A stretch of 64,000 nt of DNA from Branchiostoma lanceolatum (GCF_035083965.1 NC_089726.1:13397501-13461500), one strand, 5' to 3'; shown: positions 41,501 to 53,552, counted from the stretch's first letter. Notes: generated from the sequence alone by a model not told the origin. Numbers and translations: made by a program.

Positions 41501-44500
41501 CTAAGTAAAGGATTTCCCTTGGACAAGAAGCTTTGGAACCTGAGAATCTTATACGTTATACTTATTCTGGCCAGACTACACCTAGTCTGGCCAGAGATCT
41601 CCCAAATGTTTGATATCTAAGTTATAAGATATCTAATTCTTTTCAGCAGGCTCCTTTACAGTAGCCTGGCCAGTGGGTGCCATCCAATTACTACCAGGGC
41701 TCCTACACTCACTTCCCTGAAAAAACGTTTTCTCTCGGGTAGTGTAGGAGCCCCAGTAGTAATCAGATGGCACCCAGGCTACCTTTACAGAACAGCCACT
41801 GTGAATGGGCTGGTAGTCTTAAGATCCACCCATTCACAGTCCAAATGAACAAGCCATGGGAACAGCCCTTTGTAGAGTAATACACTGTTCATGGCTCTTC
41901 ATTTGATGTAGAACAACAAGGAGGGAGATACTGCTACTGTTGTGTCTCAACACAAGTCTTCCCACAAAATTTGTGGACCTTGCTTGCATGGTCATTTAGT
42001 CGTCTTCCTATCTAAGCTGTGGAAGAATGGCTGTGCCGGGAGCTCACTGTTAGCCAGTCGTGTACATCTCCATGTGAAAGCCTGCGACGACCCGCAGATA
42101 ACGTAGCAATGGTGGGAAAAGTAAGGTGGTACTGTTGCCGACGGTGTGCCCCAGACACCGACACAACATGGGTCCTCCGACAACAATACATCCACATTTC
42201 AATAACAGCAGCCTTTCAGAACATAATCATTTTCTCATTACAGGGGTAGCCTGGGAGTGACAGAGCTCAGGCATGGTCCTCACAGTCTACACAACATCAA
42301 AGGACATTTCTGCCATTTTATGTTAGGTTTAAAGTGGTGGTCCAAGTCAGGAGTGAGTAAGCGGAGGAGAACATAAACACTGTTGGCAGTAGCTACAGAA
42401 ATGTAGATTTGAGAGGATGATACAGCACCAAAATACAATGTCTGTCATTTGCTAGTCAAAACTAGAATGAAAACAATGCTAATTGTGAAAAGGACAAGAC
42501 AAGAGATCACAAACCAGACTGTTTACAGACTGGGTGGTCCCATGAATCATGTTTGTGGCATTGGGATGGTTCTACATGCCCCTGCATACTTACAATGACC
42601 TTCTATTCAAAGGTACTAACATGTCTTATTACCTCTCGCCTCAGGCAGGGAGACTATGTTTTCAAAGTTGGTTTTGTGTGTGTATGTTTGTTTGTTTGCG
42701 TGTGTGTTTGTGTGTGTGTGCGTGTGTGTATGTTTGTATGTGTGTGTGTGTGTGCGTGCGTGTATATGTGTGTGTATGCATGTGGTGTGTGTGTGTATGT
42801 GTATATCATGTATGCCTGTGTGTGTGTGTGTGTGTGTGTGCGTGCAAGTATATGTCATTATGTGTGCATGCATGTGCCCTTACATGTAAGTATGTATGTG
42901 TATATCATGTATGCCTGTATGTGTGTTTGTGTGCATTTAGATAGCTAAAGAAATCATAACTAAATTTTCATGATTCAATATTGGTTTTGTCCCAAAGCAG
43001 TATGGGTAAGGGCCTGCTGCCTTTATATAGACGGTGGGTGATTTCCAATACTTCTGTGTGCGAATAAGCCTTGGCCTGTAGTCTTTAAGGTTTCTATATA
43101 CAACATTAATTTAGTGTATGTCTACAAAAACTGAAGATTTTAGTCAGAACGAAGAACAACCAACCAAAAACAGGACATGCATTGGAGTATGCAAACACTT
43201 CACTTGCTAATCACCTCAATATGCTCCATAATGCCACCTTGCCCTTTCATGTCAAGACCATTAGTTAACCAGCAGACAAAGATCACCTGTGCAAACTACT
43301 TGACATAACAAAGAAAGTAATCTAACACTGACATGTAGGTCAACTTCAAAAGAAAGGCTAAAAGTACAGTCAAACCTGCCTATAGCGGTCACTCAAGGGA
43401 CTGGCCAAAATCGACCGCTATGGACAGGTGGCCGCTCTATAGAAACGGTTGATTTTGACCACGAGCAATAAGTGGCACACTGAGAAACATTTATTCACAT
43501 ACTATACATGTACTGTGTACAGTCAAACTTGGTCTACCGACCACTTCCACAAGACGACGATCGCCGCCAGATGACTGCTTTCGGTCGGTCCCGATTTTTT
43601 CACAAGCATATTATTTAAGTCCAAGTCGATCCATCGATCCGCCCCCAAACCGGAGCACATGTGACAAAAATGTTGCCGAAGACAACCGTGTCAATTTCAA
43701 TTGCGCGGTGACATCATTTTATCGGCAAAAAATTGCGGAATATCACGGTAAGATCAGCCTGTTTGGGTTGGATTCGGCGGGGGAAAAACAAAATGGCTCC
43801 TGAGGTCATAGGGTCATTAGGATAGTCTACTGTAATGTAGGTGTGGGGTATGATTTTACTCTACATTGGATAGTACAATATGTAAACTTATTTCGTCAAA
43901 GAAGTTCTTTGAATAAAGAGAACAGATAAATAAAGAATTGATGACTTTGTAACCTTTTTTAGAGGATAAAAGGCGTCTGTATTATTTTTAACAAACTGCT
44001 CGCCCATGCTACTACTAGTGAAGTAACCCAAGTAAACAAAGCGTTGGCAACATGTTTCTGGCGTCTTAGCGGTTTTGGAAATTCAAAACCCTCACCAGGG
44101 GCATAATAAAACCATAGACAACATTTTCATGGGTAACACTGATATAAAAAAAGTATAATGACAATATTTTTCTGCCGAAATTTGAAAGAAATCTTGCGGC
44201 GACCATGCGCCGGGACCGTTATCGGCAGTGTTTCCAGACCCGCGGGACCGAAAACCGTGTGGCCGCGACCGCGTTGGACAGTGACCGCTATAGACGAATT
44301 CTTAATGCTTACGTCAATGGGGAAAATCAAAGGGACCGACAAAAAGTGACCACTATGGGCAGGTGGCCGCTATGCAAAGGTGACCGCTAATACAGGTTTG
44401 ACTGTAGTTTATTGCATAGATTAAGAAGCATTGTCAACTTGATTTAACTGCATGACAAAATTAAGAAGTTAAACTTAAAGAATACATCTTCCACACAAAA

Positions 44501-47500
44501 TCTAAACAAGCCCATACATAAAACTGGAATGCTGTTGATCAATAGTTTCATTCATCCAAAATGTATCCTTCAATGGCCACAACCTAACCTTGGCAGCAAT
44601 CCTTTGTAGTCAATTTGACATGAATTTCAAGGACTTCTTGTTGAAACTTCACATCTTTCCTGGCATTAAAACTAATTTCTCACTACTCTCTACCTGACCC
44701 TAAGTAATTTTATGAAAGACTGCAATAATTTTATCATAACTTACCACATCCAGCGTCAAACTTTGTCTCCGATCTGTAAAATAAAGATGACAAGATTCAG
44801 AAACTTACGGGAAGAGCTGCTGCCATTTTTACAACCAAGACATGAAACACCTTGCCACCTTTGACTCCTGTAATAAAGAACAAATCATTGTGCCCCAGGG
44901 AAAACGTCAAAGCAGCCCAGACAACATTTTCCAGCTAATGTTTAAACAAAGATCTATAGGGGTCAACAAAGTTGTGCACAAGTCCGTACATCTGTCATTC
45001 CAACATGAGGTGGCTTTTGGCCTGATCTCTGCAAGGCAATTTCTACAGAGCATGATTGTTAATAGAGAAATATTGCAGCAAAACATAAGGTATTTGTCAC
45101 CGAAGCTTCATATGACAACATGGTTTCCCCTATATAACACAAAACATTCAATATTGACCTCAGTGCAATGCTGCAGGATACAATAGCAGAGATACAGACT
45201 TCTTTATAAGGTGCATTTACTTGATCAAAGATAATCATGAACCAGGAGTGTCTTACTTGAAGAGTTGGGCTCCACAGACCACACACTGGTACATTCCTGG
45301 CCTTGTCTCATCATTTAACTCCCCTGTAAAAGGTCTGCAGGAGAGATAAACACATGTTGTTAAACACTGCTTTAGTCTGAAACATATTGATGTTGTATCA
45401 CTAAAACTACAATTGTGTTGTCTTCTACACATGGATTTTTTTGTATTCCCCCATTTCTTATTAATCAAGACAATTTTTGCTACAGATAAAGCTTGAGAAA
45501 AATAAAGGACAGATAAAACTTGAGAAAGATAAAGGAGCTAGGTGATTTTGAGGTGCTGCTGAATTATTAAGATAATGAGGACAGGCTTTAGACTGCAGAA
45601 ATGGTATCAAACATATATCAAACATGACTTGAGTCTGCCCTACAGTTTTAGATGTTGGTGGTGGTGATCAAAGAGTTAGGCGGAATTGCACCATATGGAC
45701 ACCACTTTTACAGCTTGGCATGTTACACTGTTAGTCAGGAATTTGTTTTCTTGCATCAATCTGACGAGTTAGGCAATTTTGATTCTCGTAGGCTAGGACA
45801 GAACAATCAAACAATTAATACATTCTATGTCTTATAAGATAACAACTAGTTTATCCCAAAGGAAAGTATTTCTTCTCACACCCCACTGTCACATGCACCA
45901 ATATACAGATCAATGTTGTATAGAGATTGAAGATACAATCAGGATAAAGTTGAGGTCCTTTACCTCTCTGTGCCCTTCTCCTGGGTGACCTCATACTGGA
46001 TTGGCGTCAACTTCTTCTTTAATTCCTCTTTGTCAAAGCTCATCTTGCAGTTCCCCAGCTGCTTACAAGTTCCTAAAAACATACAAGAAGAATTGGTAAG
46101 AACACTTTTGTCACATCAACAACCACTTTGTAAAAAAAATTCTGAAGTTGAACCATAGTGACCAATGCTAATTACTATAGCCAATGTACAACATCACATG
46201 TTATCATGATGATGTATAAATGTATGTGGTAAAAATTATGCTGAAGAAATAAACAAGTCCACACCTTCAGACTACAATTGGACCTCAACAACTGATCAAA
46301 TGAAAAGGCCTATGGCCGCCTTGCCTGCAGTCTGACAAGGAGTCTAATAATCAACAAGAGTTGGTCTAAGTGTACTGCCAATAGAAACACATACTACAGG
46401 AAACCAGTAAAAACAGCAGACATTTGACCCTGACTTCTCTGAGCTGAGGTCATTGTAAATAAAGGACAGGCTGGCCATATGGTGTCAGAACAAGTTTGCC
46501 CTTGGTAAGAGGAAAATTCCTTCCTGACCTAAACATATGTTCCTTCAGGGTGTTTCTCAGTTGTTTACCATTCCTGGCATACCACTTTGATATCTTGTGT
46601 CCGACACAATACATACTGATACTTGATCTACTAACACTCTATAATAAACTAAAATACCAGCTGCAATATCACCAGTCAGATTCCTAAGTTGAAATTTCAG
46701 TACATGGAATCAAAGAGACATACAAACACTTGACAGAATTTTCTTTGAGTTTGACACCGGTTTCTTGACTTTCTAATGACTGTAGGTCATGGTATGTGAT
46801 ATTGGATCCTTGATTACATGTGTAGAATCTAAACAGACATTGGCACCCACTCTTCATGTTATATTATCCAGTGGAAATCAGCTATTTGGAAAGTATTAAC
46901 ATTCCAAATTCAACTCATCACATACCTGAGCTCTGTGTGCTTGATGTGATGACTAAGAACTTATCACTGTGACCTTGATGATTAACTAAAAGTGAGTCAA
47001 CCTGAGAAGTTCTTCTGAGTCACAAGTGGACTTAGTCCAGGGAGCCCAACCAGCAGCTCTGATTTAATACAAAACAAGCAGGTCTACCATTGTTCTCTAC
47101 AAGTCTCTCATCATCATCTCTAGGTTTTATTATACTAAACATATCCGATAATTACTGATGTAGTCTGCCATCTTACTTTGCATGACAAGGCTAAATTGAT
47201 TTCAGGAATGTTGTAAGACAAGATGTGCGAACAAATGATAATGTCATTGGTTACCAATGGTCTCAATTTAAGCTAACAAAATCCAATTATGATGCCATCT
47301 GGTAAATTACAACAATCCTCATAAAATGTTGTAGTATTACTTCTAACAAGTCTGTCTTAACATTTTCACAACATTCTGTATATATTTCTTGTTTGGCGTA
47401 ATCCGATATGAAATGCAGATGATCTAAATACATTGTAGATACGAAATTCACTATGACAGGTGGCATCTAACTGTTTCTGACAGCAATTCTTCTCTTCCAA

Positions 47501-49026
47501 CCATAACAGCATTTTGGTTGCATCAAAATGAGCATCTGACTATTGATTCATGGATTCTTCTCCCAATATCTAATTACGCTGGCAGGATGGATCATTAAGT
47601 TTGCAGTATTTGCTCTGTTCATGTTTGGCTTCATGCATCTGTTAAGACAGCGCCTGTAGGCAAATCTGTAGTTTTAATTATTTTCTGCTGCTGCTGCTGC
47701 TTCTAGTAATTATAATACATATAGTCATTAAATATCAATTTATATTTGTTAGACTGTGAATACAGGAATGAATTCCAGACATCAGGTACAGTATTTTGAA
47801 AGTTTTTCATCCAATGCCAATGTAATTACACTCCATATGGTGCAATCATGACAATGTTTTATACCAACTATATTGTCAGTTCCTGTTTATACTATGAAGC
47901 TCCACCACAAAACCAGATGATGAACAATGGCAACAACACACATACAAACACCACTGGAATACTAAAAATGGGAAATCTAGATTGCAGTTATCAAAATATA
48001 CTGTTAGAACTGCACATTATAAATCTTTATGACTCGTTGGGTACTACTCAGAGCTCAGTACATTTGTATAACTTTAAGTATTTACCATGAAAATGATGAA
48101 ATATTAACAAATCACACCGACTAAATTTCTAGTTCATGTCCACATCTCTCAACTCAATAACTGTCTCATAGAGTTCGTTTTTTCTACAAAATCTTTGGAT
48201 AAGACCTCATTCGAACAATTTGCTCAGTCACTCTTTTATCCTCATGCCTCTTTGTCCAGTCAATTCATTCCTTTCACAGATATTAGAACCACATGCCACA
48301 ACAGCCTAACTGAAAAGATACACACCGAAAGTGGTTGCGCCAAGATAGACATGGCCTTGCTGCCAAGACTTCTCAAGTATTCTTGGCCTGGCATAGCATG
48401 CAATCCTCGCCACGCAGACTAGACTCCTTAAAGTAAACATTCTTCCCTACCAGTCTGCGTTCCTGCACGAAGATGCCCGGGGGAGATGATGATGAGGAAA
48501 AGATCAAAACTGGGTGATTTCACAACACCTTATGTAAGGAAAACATTTGTAACACATACTTCTGATGACAAAGCCTCTACTTCCGGGTTGTTGGCCATCC
48601 CTCCTCCCGCCCCTTCTCGCGTTAACTACGGCTTCCTCGAGACAGGGAAGTCTCCACATTTGGCACCCCGTTTGCCCTGATGCGCACTATGCGCTCCAGA
48701 CTCCCAGTAAGAGTCAACCTTGCCAAATATATCGCCAGGTTTGGTGGAATTTATTTACGTAGGCACACACGCAGTACTCCTATATTTGGGGTGGCCTCAT
48801 TACCCAGAAAAAAATGTAGAAGGACTCTTGAAGTCTCCGGTGCGTAAAACATGACCCAGGCACAAAACACACACATAAATCTTCAACGAACTGATAACAA
48901 AACTACTTTCCCACCTTCTTGTAGTTGAACCGACGCGGAAACCTGCGCGAAAGGGAAGGAAAACAGATAGAAAAGCAACGTCACCCAAGAGAAAACGCTA
49001 GAAACTTTCGAAAATGCCGGCCACAT
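38543..49026 (-). CDS. MSRB3: Methionine-R-sulfoxide reductase B3 (6 exons, 186 aa)
   Basis: Reduces protein methionine-R-sulfoxide. Coding exons on the minus strand are 49026-48915, 46072-45964, 45334-45257, 44773-44745, 41033-40936 and 38677-38543, with closing phases. The N-terminus ([10 protein letters not shown] onward) has a hydrophobic [10 protein letters not shown] core, a likely signal peptide. The next part, [10 protein letters not shown], aligns with the CRDKKNCK segment specific to MSRB3A. The SelR domain has zinc-binding CVVC and CSKC pairs and the catalytic Cys in GQRYCINSA (Cys, not selenocysteine). It also has a Cys in GCGWPSF, the resolving position that is Ser in human MSRB3. 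The C-terminus is KSEL, like the KAEL of human MSRB3A, so ER lumen retention is expected. The ATG at 49026 is the one that gives a signal peptide in frame with exon 2. Confidence 0.93.
38678..40935 (-). other. MSRB3 intron 5
   Basis: 2.3 kb, AT-rich, with no gene or clear repeat recognised. Confidence 0.7.
41662..41781. mobile_element. Palindromic MITE with perfect 9-bp target duplication
   Basis: The ends are TAGCCTGG and CCAGGCTA. The arms include CCAATTACTACCAGGGCTCC and its complement. Direct repeats CCTTTACAG flank it at 41653-41661 and 41782-41790. It lies in MSRB3 intron 4. A shorter relative sits at 52754-52832 in HEMK1. Confidence 0.8.
42673..42932. repeat. Long (TG)n-rich microsatellite
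   Basis: About 260 bases of TG with TATG, TGCG and TGTT variants, in MSRB3 intron 4. Frames of 77-131 residues rich in Cys/Val (plus) or His/Thr (minus) across it are artefacts. Confidence 0.95.
43365..44406. mobile_element. 1.04-kb DNA transposon with TIRs, TA-flanked
   Basis: Begins TACAGTCAAACCTGCCTATA and ends with TACAGGTTTGACTGTA. It has repeated CCGCTATGG and GGTGGCCGCTAT motifs inside both ends. If the termini are CAGTC/GACTG, TA lies on both sides, as for Tc1/mariner-like elements. A second TACAGTCAAAC at 43518-43528 suggests an internal or nested terminus. No transposase frame is visible. Confidence 0.75.
47684..47702. repeat. (CTG)n microsatellite
   Basis: Five CTG units within MSRB3 intron 1. 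Confidence 0.85.
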
Positions 49027-49050
49027 CCGGGTTCTTTACCGGAAACCGAG

Positions 49051-49288
49051 CGGTCCGTGTATTTACCGAAATACACGAAATACAAGATGAGTAAAATCTG
49101 CCGGAATACAATATAATTTAATGAGTAGGTTGCTAAATTTTGGCATAAATACATTCTTCCATCATGCCGATATATAGCAACCTGTGATGTTTACTCATCA
49201 AATCATACTTTATTTCGATTAATTTCACCCATCTTCATGTGTATTTCGGTGGTGTATTTCGTGTATTTTTGGTAAATACACGGACCCA
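49051..49288. mobile_element. Palindromic element with 8-bp target duplication in the MSRB3/SDHAF1 promoter region
   Basis: The ends share GGTCCGTGTATTTACC in inverted orientation, and GTGTATTTCG motifs repeat inside. The central part is a second palindrome around TAGGTTGC and GCAACCT. AAACCGAG flanks it at 49043-49050 and 49289-49296. An 8-bp duplication is typical of hAT elements; the class is inference. Its left end is 25 bases upstream of the MSRB3 ATG. Confidence 0.8.
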
Positions 49289-49400
49289 AAACCGAGGTCA
49301 TAGCGCTTGCGCAGAGCTATATAATGTGGAATCCTGGGATGTATTAGGAGGTCATTGATCCGAGAAAGGTCATACAAGTTCTCCCAGAGGTGCACATGTT
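49289..49400 (+). promoter_or_regulatory. Candidate promoter for SDHAF1/HEMK1
   Basis: A TATATAAT box at 49319-49326 lies just after a GCGCTTGCGCAG stretch that resembles a weak NRF-1 site, a factor known to drive mitochondrial genes. The divergent MSRB3 start is less than 300 bases away, so the region may act in both directions. The start site is not shown by the sequence. Confidence 0.4.
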
Positions 49401-49776
49401 GGACAGGTAACTAGCAAATTACGGTACAACTTCATACATGGTACATGGACCTGGATCTCCTAAGTAATATAATTTGATAGTGGCTAGCACAACAGAACAA
49501 CAGCACAACAGCTTCATCTCTCCAATAACCTTCTATACATCATTTGCGAAAGCTGCAAAACCTTGTTACTGTCACTTTGACCCACCACTTGGAATATGTT
49601 TTAAGGTGTACAAATTAACATTGTACAATAACATGATCATTGTGCGCATGTTAAGAGTATCTATTGTTTTACCAATTTTTTCTCTAATCCTATGGATGAT
49701 TAAATTAATTTGTGTTTTTACTTCAGCTCCACATCCTCTACTTGAACTTGAAGATGAGGATACAGCCTATGTTGCC

Positions 49777-50019
49777 ATGGCAGCAAGAAGAAGCCAACTA
49801 CAGAAGCAAGTTCTAAATCTTTACAAGCAGTTCCTCCTTCTCTCTAAGGACAAGCCTGGTCTAGCCAATCACGTCAGAGCCGAATTCAAGAAGAATGCTC
49901 AGCTTCCGAAGAGCGACGTTTTGCGTATTGAATTCCTGATCCGCAGAGGCTCACGACAACTGCAAACGTTAAGGACAACGAGCGTACAACAGGTTGGATC
50001 TTTTGAGAAAGGCACCTGA
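49777..50019 (+). CDS. SDHAF1: Succinate dehydrogenase assembly factor 1 (80 aa)
   Basis: Mitochondrial LYR-family chaperone that helps deliver iron-sulfur clusters to SDHB during complex II assembly. The protein begins MAARRSQLQKQVLNLYKQFL, so the LYR motif is LYK here. It continues with KPGLANHVRAEFKKNAQLPK and SDVLRIEFLIRRGSRQLQ, the signature of SDHAF1, and a GSF near the end. The coding part is one exon after an acceptor TTACTTCAG at 49726, so a 5' untranslated exon is likely upstream. The ATG has a strong context (GCCATGG). An earlier ATG at 49754 is in another frame and opens a 20-codon overlapping frame that could lower translation. It is shorter than human SDHAF1 (115 aa), mainly at the C-terminus. 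Confidence 0.92.
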   Translation: MAARRSQLQKQVLNLYKQFLLLSKDKPGLANHVRAEFKKNAQLPKSDVLRIEFLIRRGSRQLQTLRTTSVQQVGSFEKGT

Positions 50020-50081
50020 ACACTTGGGACAAACAAAACTAATGCTGTAATTCTGTGGTTTCGTTACAAAGTTACCAAACC

Positions 50082-53000
50082 ATGAGGCATCTCTTGCAGA
50101 GAGCTCTGCAGAGTAGAACATTCTACTGGAATGGACTTTCAAACCTCAGGACTTGTACACAAGGATTCAGACTATATAGCAAATTGGACCAGTTTTGCTA
50201 CCCTGTAAGTCTAAAGGGGCAGTATTGTCTGAACAAAAGAGATTTTCGTAGTGGATATTTTCAGTCAGCAAATTGTTCTCTATCAAGATCATGCTACAGA
50301 AAGGTAACCACAAGTCAGGATTTAAAGAGTGAGAATGAAGAGGTGTTGAAGGATGCTCCTGAAGACTGTCCTGTCTTGGAGGCAGTTTCCTACTGGACCA
50401 GGGAGTTTGAAAGAGCAGGGGTACCTGAACCTGATGCATCAGCGGAGTACATAGCAGCACATGTACTGGGGTATAAATCAGTAAGTTGGTACTTTTTGTT
50501 TTAAATTATACTGGTTTAATTACACTACATTAAATTTTAAAGATCATTGAGTTGCAATATGCCACTATAATGACTATAAACGATATGCCCATCTTCATAC
50601 AAAGGAGTCCAAATCATTCTAAGACACAGTAACTGTAGTTGTAGAAGAATGCACTGACACCCTGTATGTATGAATACTGTTACATGTTAGTAAAAGAAAT
50701 GCATAACTTCTTTGTCCATGTCAAAGACCCATACCCATGTTTTAATTCCTCACGCTCCTGTCCAGTTCAGCCTCATCAGTCCACTTGTACGGAACCTGAC
50801 AGCAGAGGAAAAGACCAAAGTGTGGAAGCTTTGTGAGAAAAGAATGAATCGGTAAACATGCCTGTTTTTGGCTCGACCATTCAAAGCCTGTCATCAGCAA
50901 TATATATTTAACACAGGGCTGTCTCCAGGACTCATCCCTCCGTCCCAGGATGGAAATTCGCTTGTCTGGACGGAAAAAAATGTCACCCTGTCCGTCCCAA
51001 AAGTTGGAACTTTTTGACATAAGATTGATGAAAATGCATTTTTGTAGGCTTAAAATTACAGATTCTACAATGAAAATTAAAACATTGGATCTCAAACAAT
51101 GGGTGGGACGGAAAAAAATTTAAAACTGGGGACAGCTCTGATTTAATATTAAAAATGCTGCTGTTTTTTCTTTTGATAGACATTAGCAATTTAGTGTAAA
51201 TCTGACATTACATATTGGCTATTTTATCATATACACATGTATACAAGACTGTGAGACTATTTGTATTATTTTAGCTGCATTTATCATAAACACAAGATGA
51301 AAGTGCTACATGACGATAGTTCCCTCCGTTCCTTACAGTATGCCCATACAGTACATACTTGGTGAGTGGGACTTCAGGGACCTCAACCTTGTCATGAGAC
51401 CTCCAGTCTTTATTCCCAGGCCTGAGACAGAGGTAGATGTTAACCCCACAGTAATTGTGTTGTTGACACCACATTTTCACACTCTGTTGCTTCCAAGTGG
51501 CAATAAATCTGTATTTGTTCCATGTGGAGGTACATGTAACACTGTGCAAAATGTAACGGTTGCAGATGATTCTTGTCTCCTGCAGAATCTTAATTGCGAT
51601 ACAATGTACAGTTGATGATCAAACTCTTCCTGTTTCCCCATCTGTGCCAGGAGCTTGTAGAACACCTGTGGTTGTACCTGCAGGAGGACCTGACCAGGGA
51701 GGAGGAGGACCTGGATGTCCTGGAGGTGGGCTGTGGGAGTGGAGCCATCTCCCTGTCTCTACTGCAGGAGTTCCCACAGGTACAGGGCTTACTGGAATTT
51801 GTGGCAGTTATCTTTATCTTAGCAAGCCACACTGTCCTTACCTCAGGATTTACATTCCAGTTAATAGCAATATTATTAGGGATGTAACTAAGGCTCAACT
51901 GGTAGCAACCTCACAGTTGACCTCCTGGTTCCAATGAATTGCTAACTGTGAGACCCCGCTTCAATCCTGGGTCAGGACATCTCTGCTGGAGCAGCAAACG
52001 TCTTTCAGAAGTGATGTAAAATGGGGGTCCTGTTTTCAAGAAGGACTCAGTGCTAGCAACACCTCCCTGTAAAGATACCCTGCTACTGAAACAGCAAGGA
52101 AACTTGCTGCCCTCTGTGCCACTAGGTACTAAAACGGTCTGATCTAACCAACAAACAAATAACTATCTGGTTGTGTCTGCAATACTTTTATCAACTATAA
52201 ATTATCTTGTTTCAGGCATGTTGTACTGCTGTTGATGTGACAAAAGAAGCTGTGGAACTCACTCAGCACAATGCTGAAAGGTAAAATTGCAACATTTTTT
52301 TGGTCAATAACGAAAGCTGTATTGACATCAATTTTGGGCAAAAGTGCTTTGAAGCTGATTGTATTTTTTCTACAATGTACAGGTTGGGACTTGGTGACAG
52401 GCTTGATGTAAAACAAATGCAGTTCAACACTTCAGGTAAATGTTTCACAAATTCTCTTAAATAGTTGTTGATATTGTTAGAAATAACATTTTGGAGGCTA
52501 TTTTTGTTCTCTTTTAGGCCACATTATTGTCTTAAGTCCTAACAGTTTATCTTGTCATCTTTTTCTAGCTGATTTGGGGACTAAATTTGATGTGATAGTC
52601 AGCAACCCTCCCTACATCTGGACACAGGATATGGAAACCTTGGAACAGGAAATAGTGGGGTAAGATGTTAAAATGCTGTTGTTAGGCTACACCTTTTCCT
52701 ATGACATTTCTTCTAATGCTAATTGTATATAATAAACTGAAGCATCGGCCAACTAGCCTGGGTGGAATCCAATTTACCCTCGGGGGAGCAAGTACAGGAG
52801 CCCCAGTAGTAAATTGGATGGCAGTCAGGCTATGGGCCAAGTTTTATCATTGATAATTTGTACTTATGTCTTCCCAAGGTATGAGAATCACTGTGCACTC
52901 CATGGTGGAACAGATGGAATGGGGCTGATAAGGGACATCATACATATAGGACACAGGCTACTCAAACCTGGGGGGTGAGTTGAGATGTTCTGTCTAACAT

Positions 53001-53552
53001 TTTATGCAATAGCGAAGTCCACATGTAGACATGTGTCCTTACTACTCATTTGTGTGCAAGAGTACATTTTGAGTCATTCATGACATGACAACAGTAGATG
53101 GAAATGAATGACTGGAAGCAATTTGCTGTTTCATATGCAGATCTATTTGGCTGGAAGTTGATCCTCGTCATCCAGACATGATACAAACCTACCTCAACAA
53201 CCACCTGCAGTACCAGCTACAGCTGACAGGAGTCTACCAGGACTTCAATAACAGGTAAAAAGCAACTTGTATTTCACTTTGTTTGACAGTTTCTTCAAAG
53301 TCACACAATAAAGCAATCAATGTTGCTGTATGTATTTAAAAACTGAAACAATCGCTAAAATAGATACTTTTCTTGTTCAATAGTCTTATTTATTTTTTCC
53401 TTATGCTGAAGACGTTGACCATTTTGCTCAGAATTACATTACTTTGATATGTAAAAGAGTAGGTATGTTATAGAAGTCTAGCAGATCTTATAGATCTTAC
53501 AAATGTCTTTTTTTTCAGACCCAGATTTTGCTGCTTGGAGCTAAGAGAGTGA
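50082..53552 (+). CDS. HEMK1: HemK-type release factor glutamine methyltransferase (10 exons, 386 aa)
   Basis: Methylates the GGQ glutamine of mitochondrial peptide-chain release factors, using S-adenosylmethionine. Exons are 50082-50480, 50766-50851, 51339-51432, 51651-51779, 52216-52280, 52383-52435, 52569-52659, 52879-52974, 53141-53254 and 53519-53552, all GT/AG with closing phases. The N-terminal 80 or so residues are rich in Arg/Ser/Leu, which fits a mitochondrial transit peptide. A helical domain (about 105-165) precedes MPIQYILGEWDF and FIPRPETE, the SAM motif DVLEVGCGSGAISL (about 215-228) and the catalytic SNPPYIW (about 287-293). It ends with a short exon, PRFCCLELRE. The start codon lies 62 bases after the SDHAF1 stop. 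Longer than human HEMK1 (338 aa) because of the leader. Confidence 0.93.
52754..52832. mobile_element. Short palindromic element in HEMK1 intron 7
   Basis: Runs from TAGCCTGG to CAGGCTA with AGGAGCCCCAGTAGTAA inside, shared with the element at 41662-41781. Flanks TCGGCCAAC and TGGGCCAAG agree at 7 of 9 positions, so it is a diverged insertion of the same family. Confidence 0.65.

Noticed and set aside
42549-42948. Cys/Val-rich or His/Thr-rich frames of 77-131 residues
   Set aside because: Translation of the TG microsatellite.
45257-45334. Alternative acceptor after TTTTACAG in MSRB3 exon 3
   Set aside because: It would break the frame. The earlier acceptor CTGCAG gives TERPFTGEL, which matches the family.
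48800-48988. MSRB3 first exon read in the [10 protein letters not shown] frame
   Set aside because: That frame starts at TTG, not ATG, and its phase does not join exon 2. The frame from ATG at 49026 joins correctly and gives a signal peptide.
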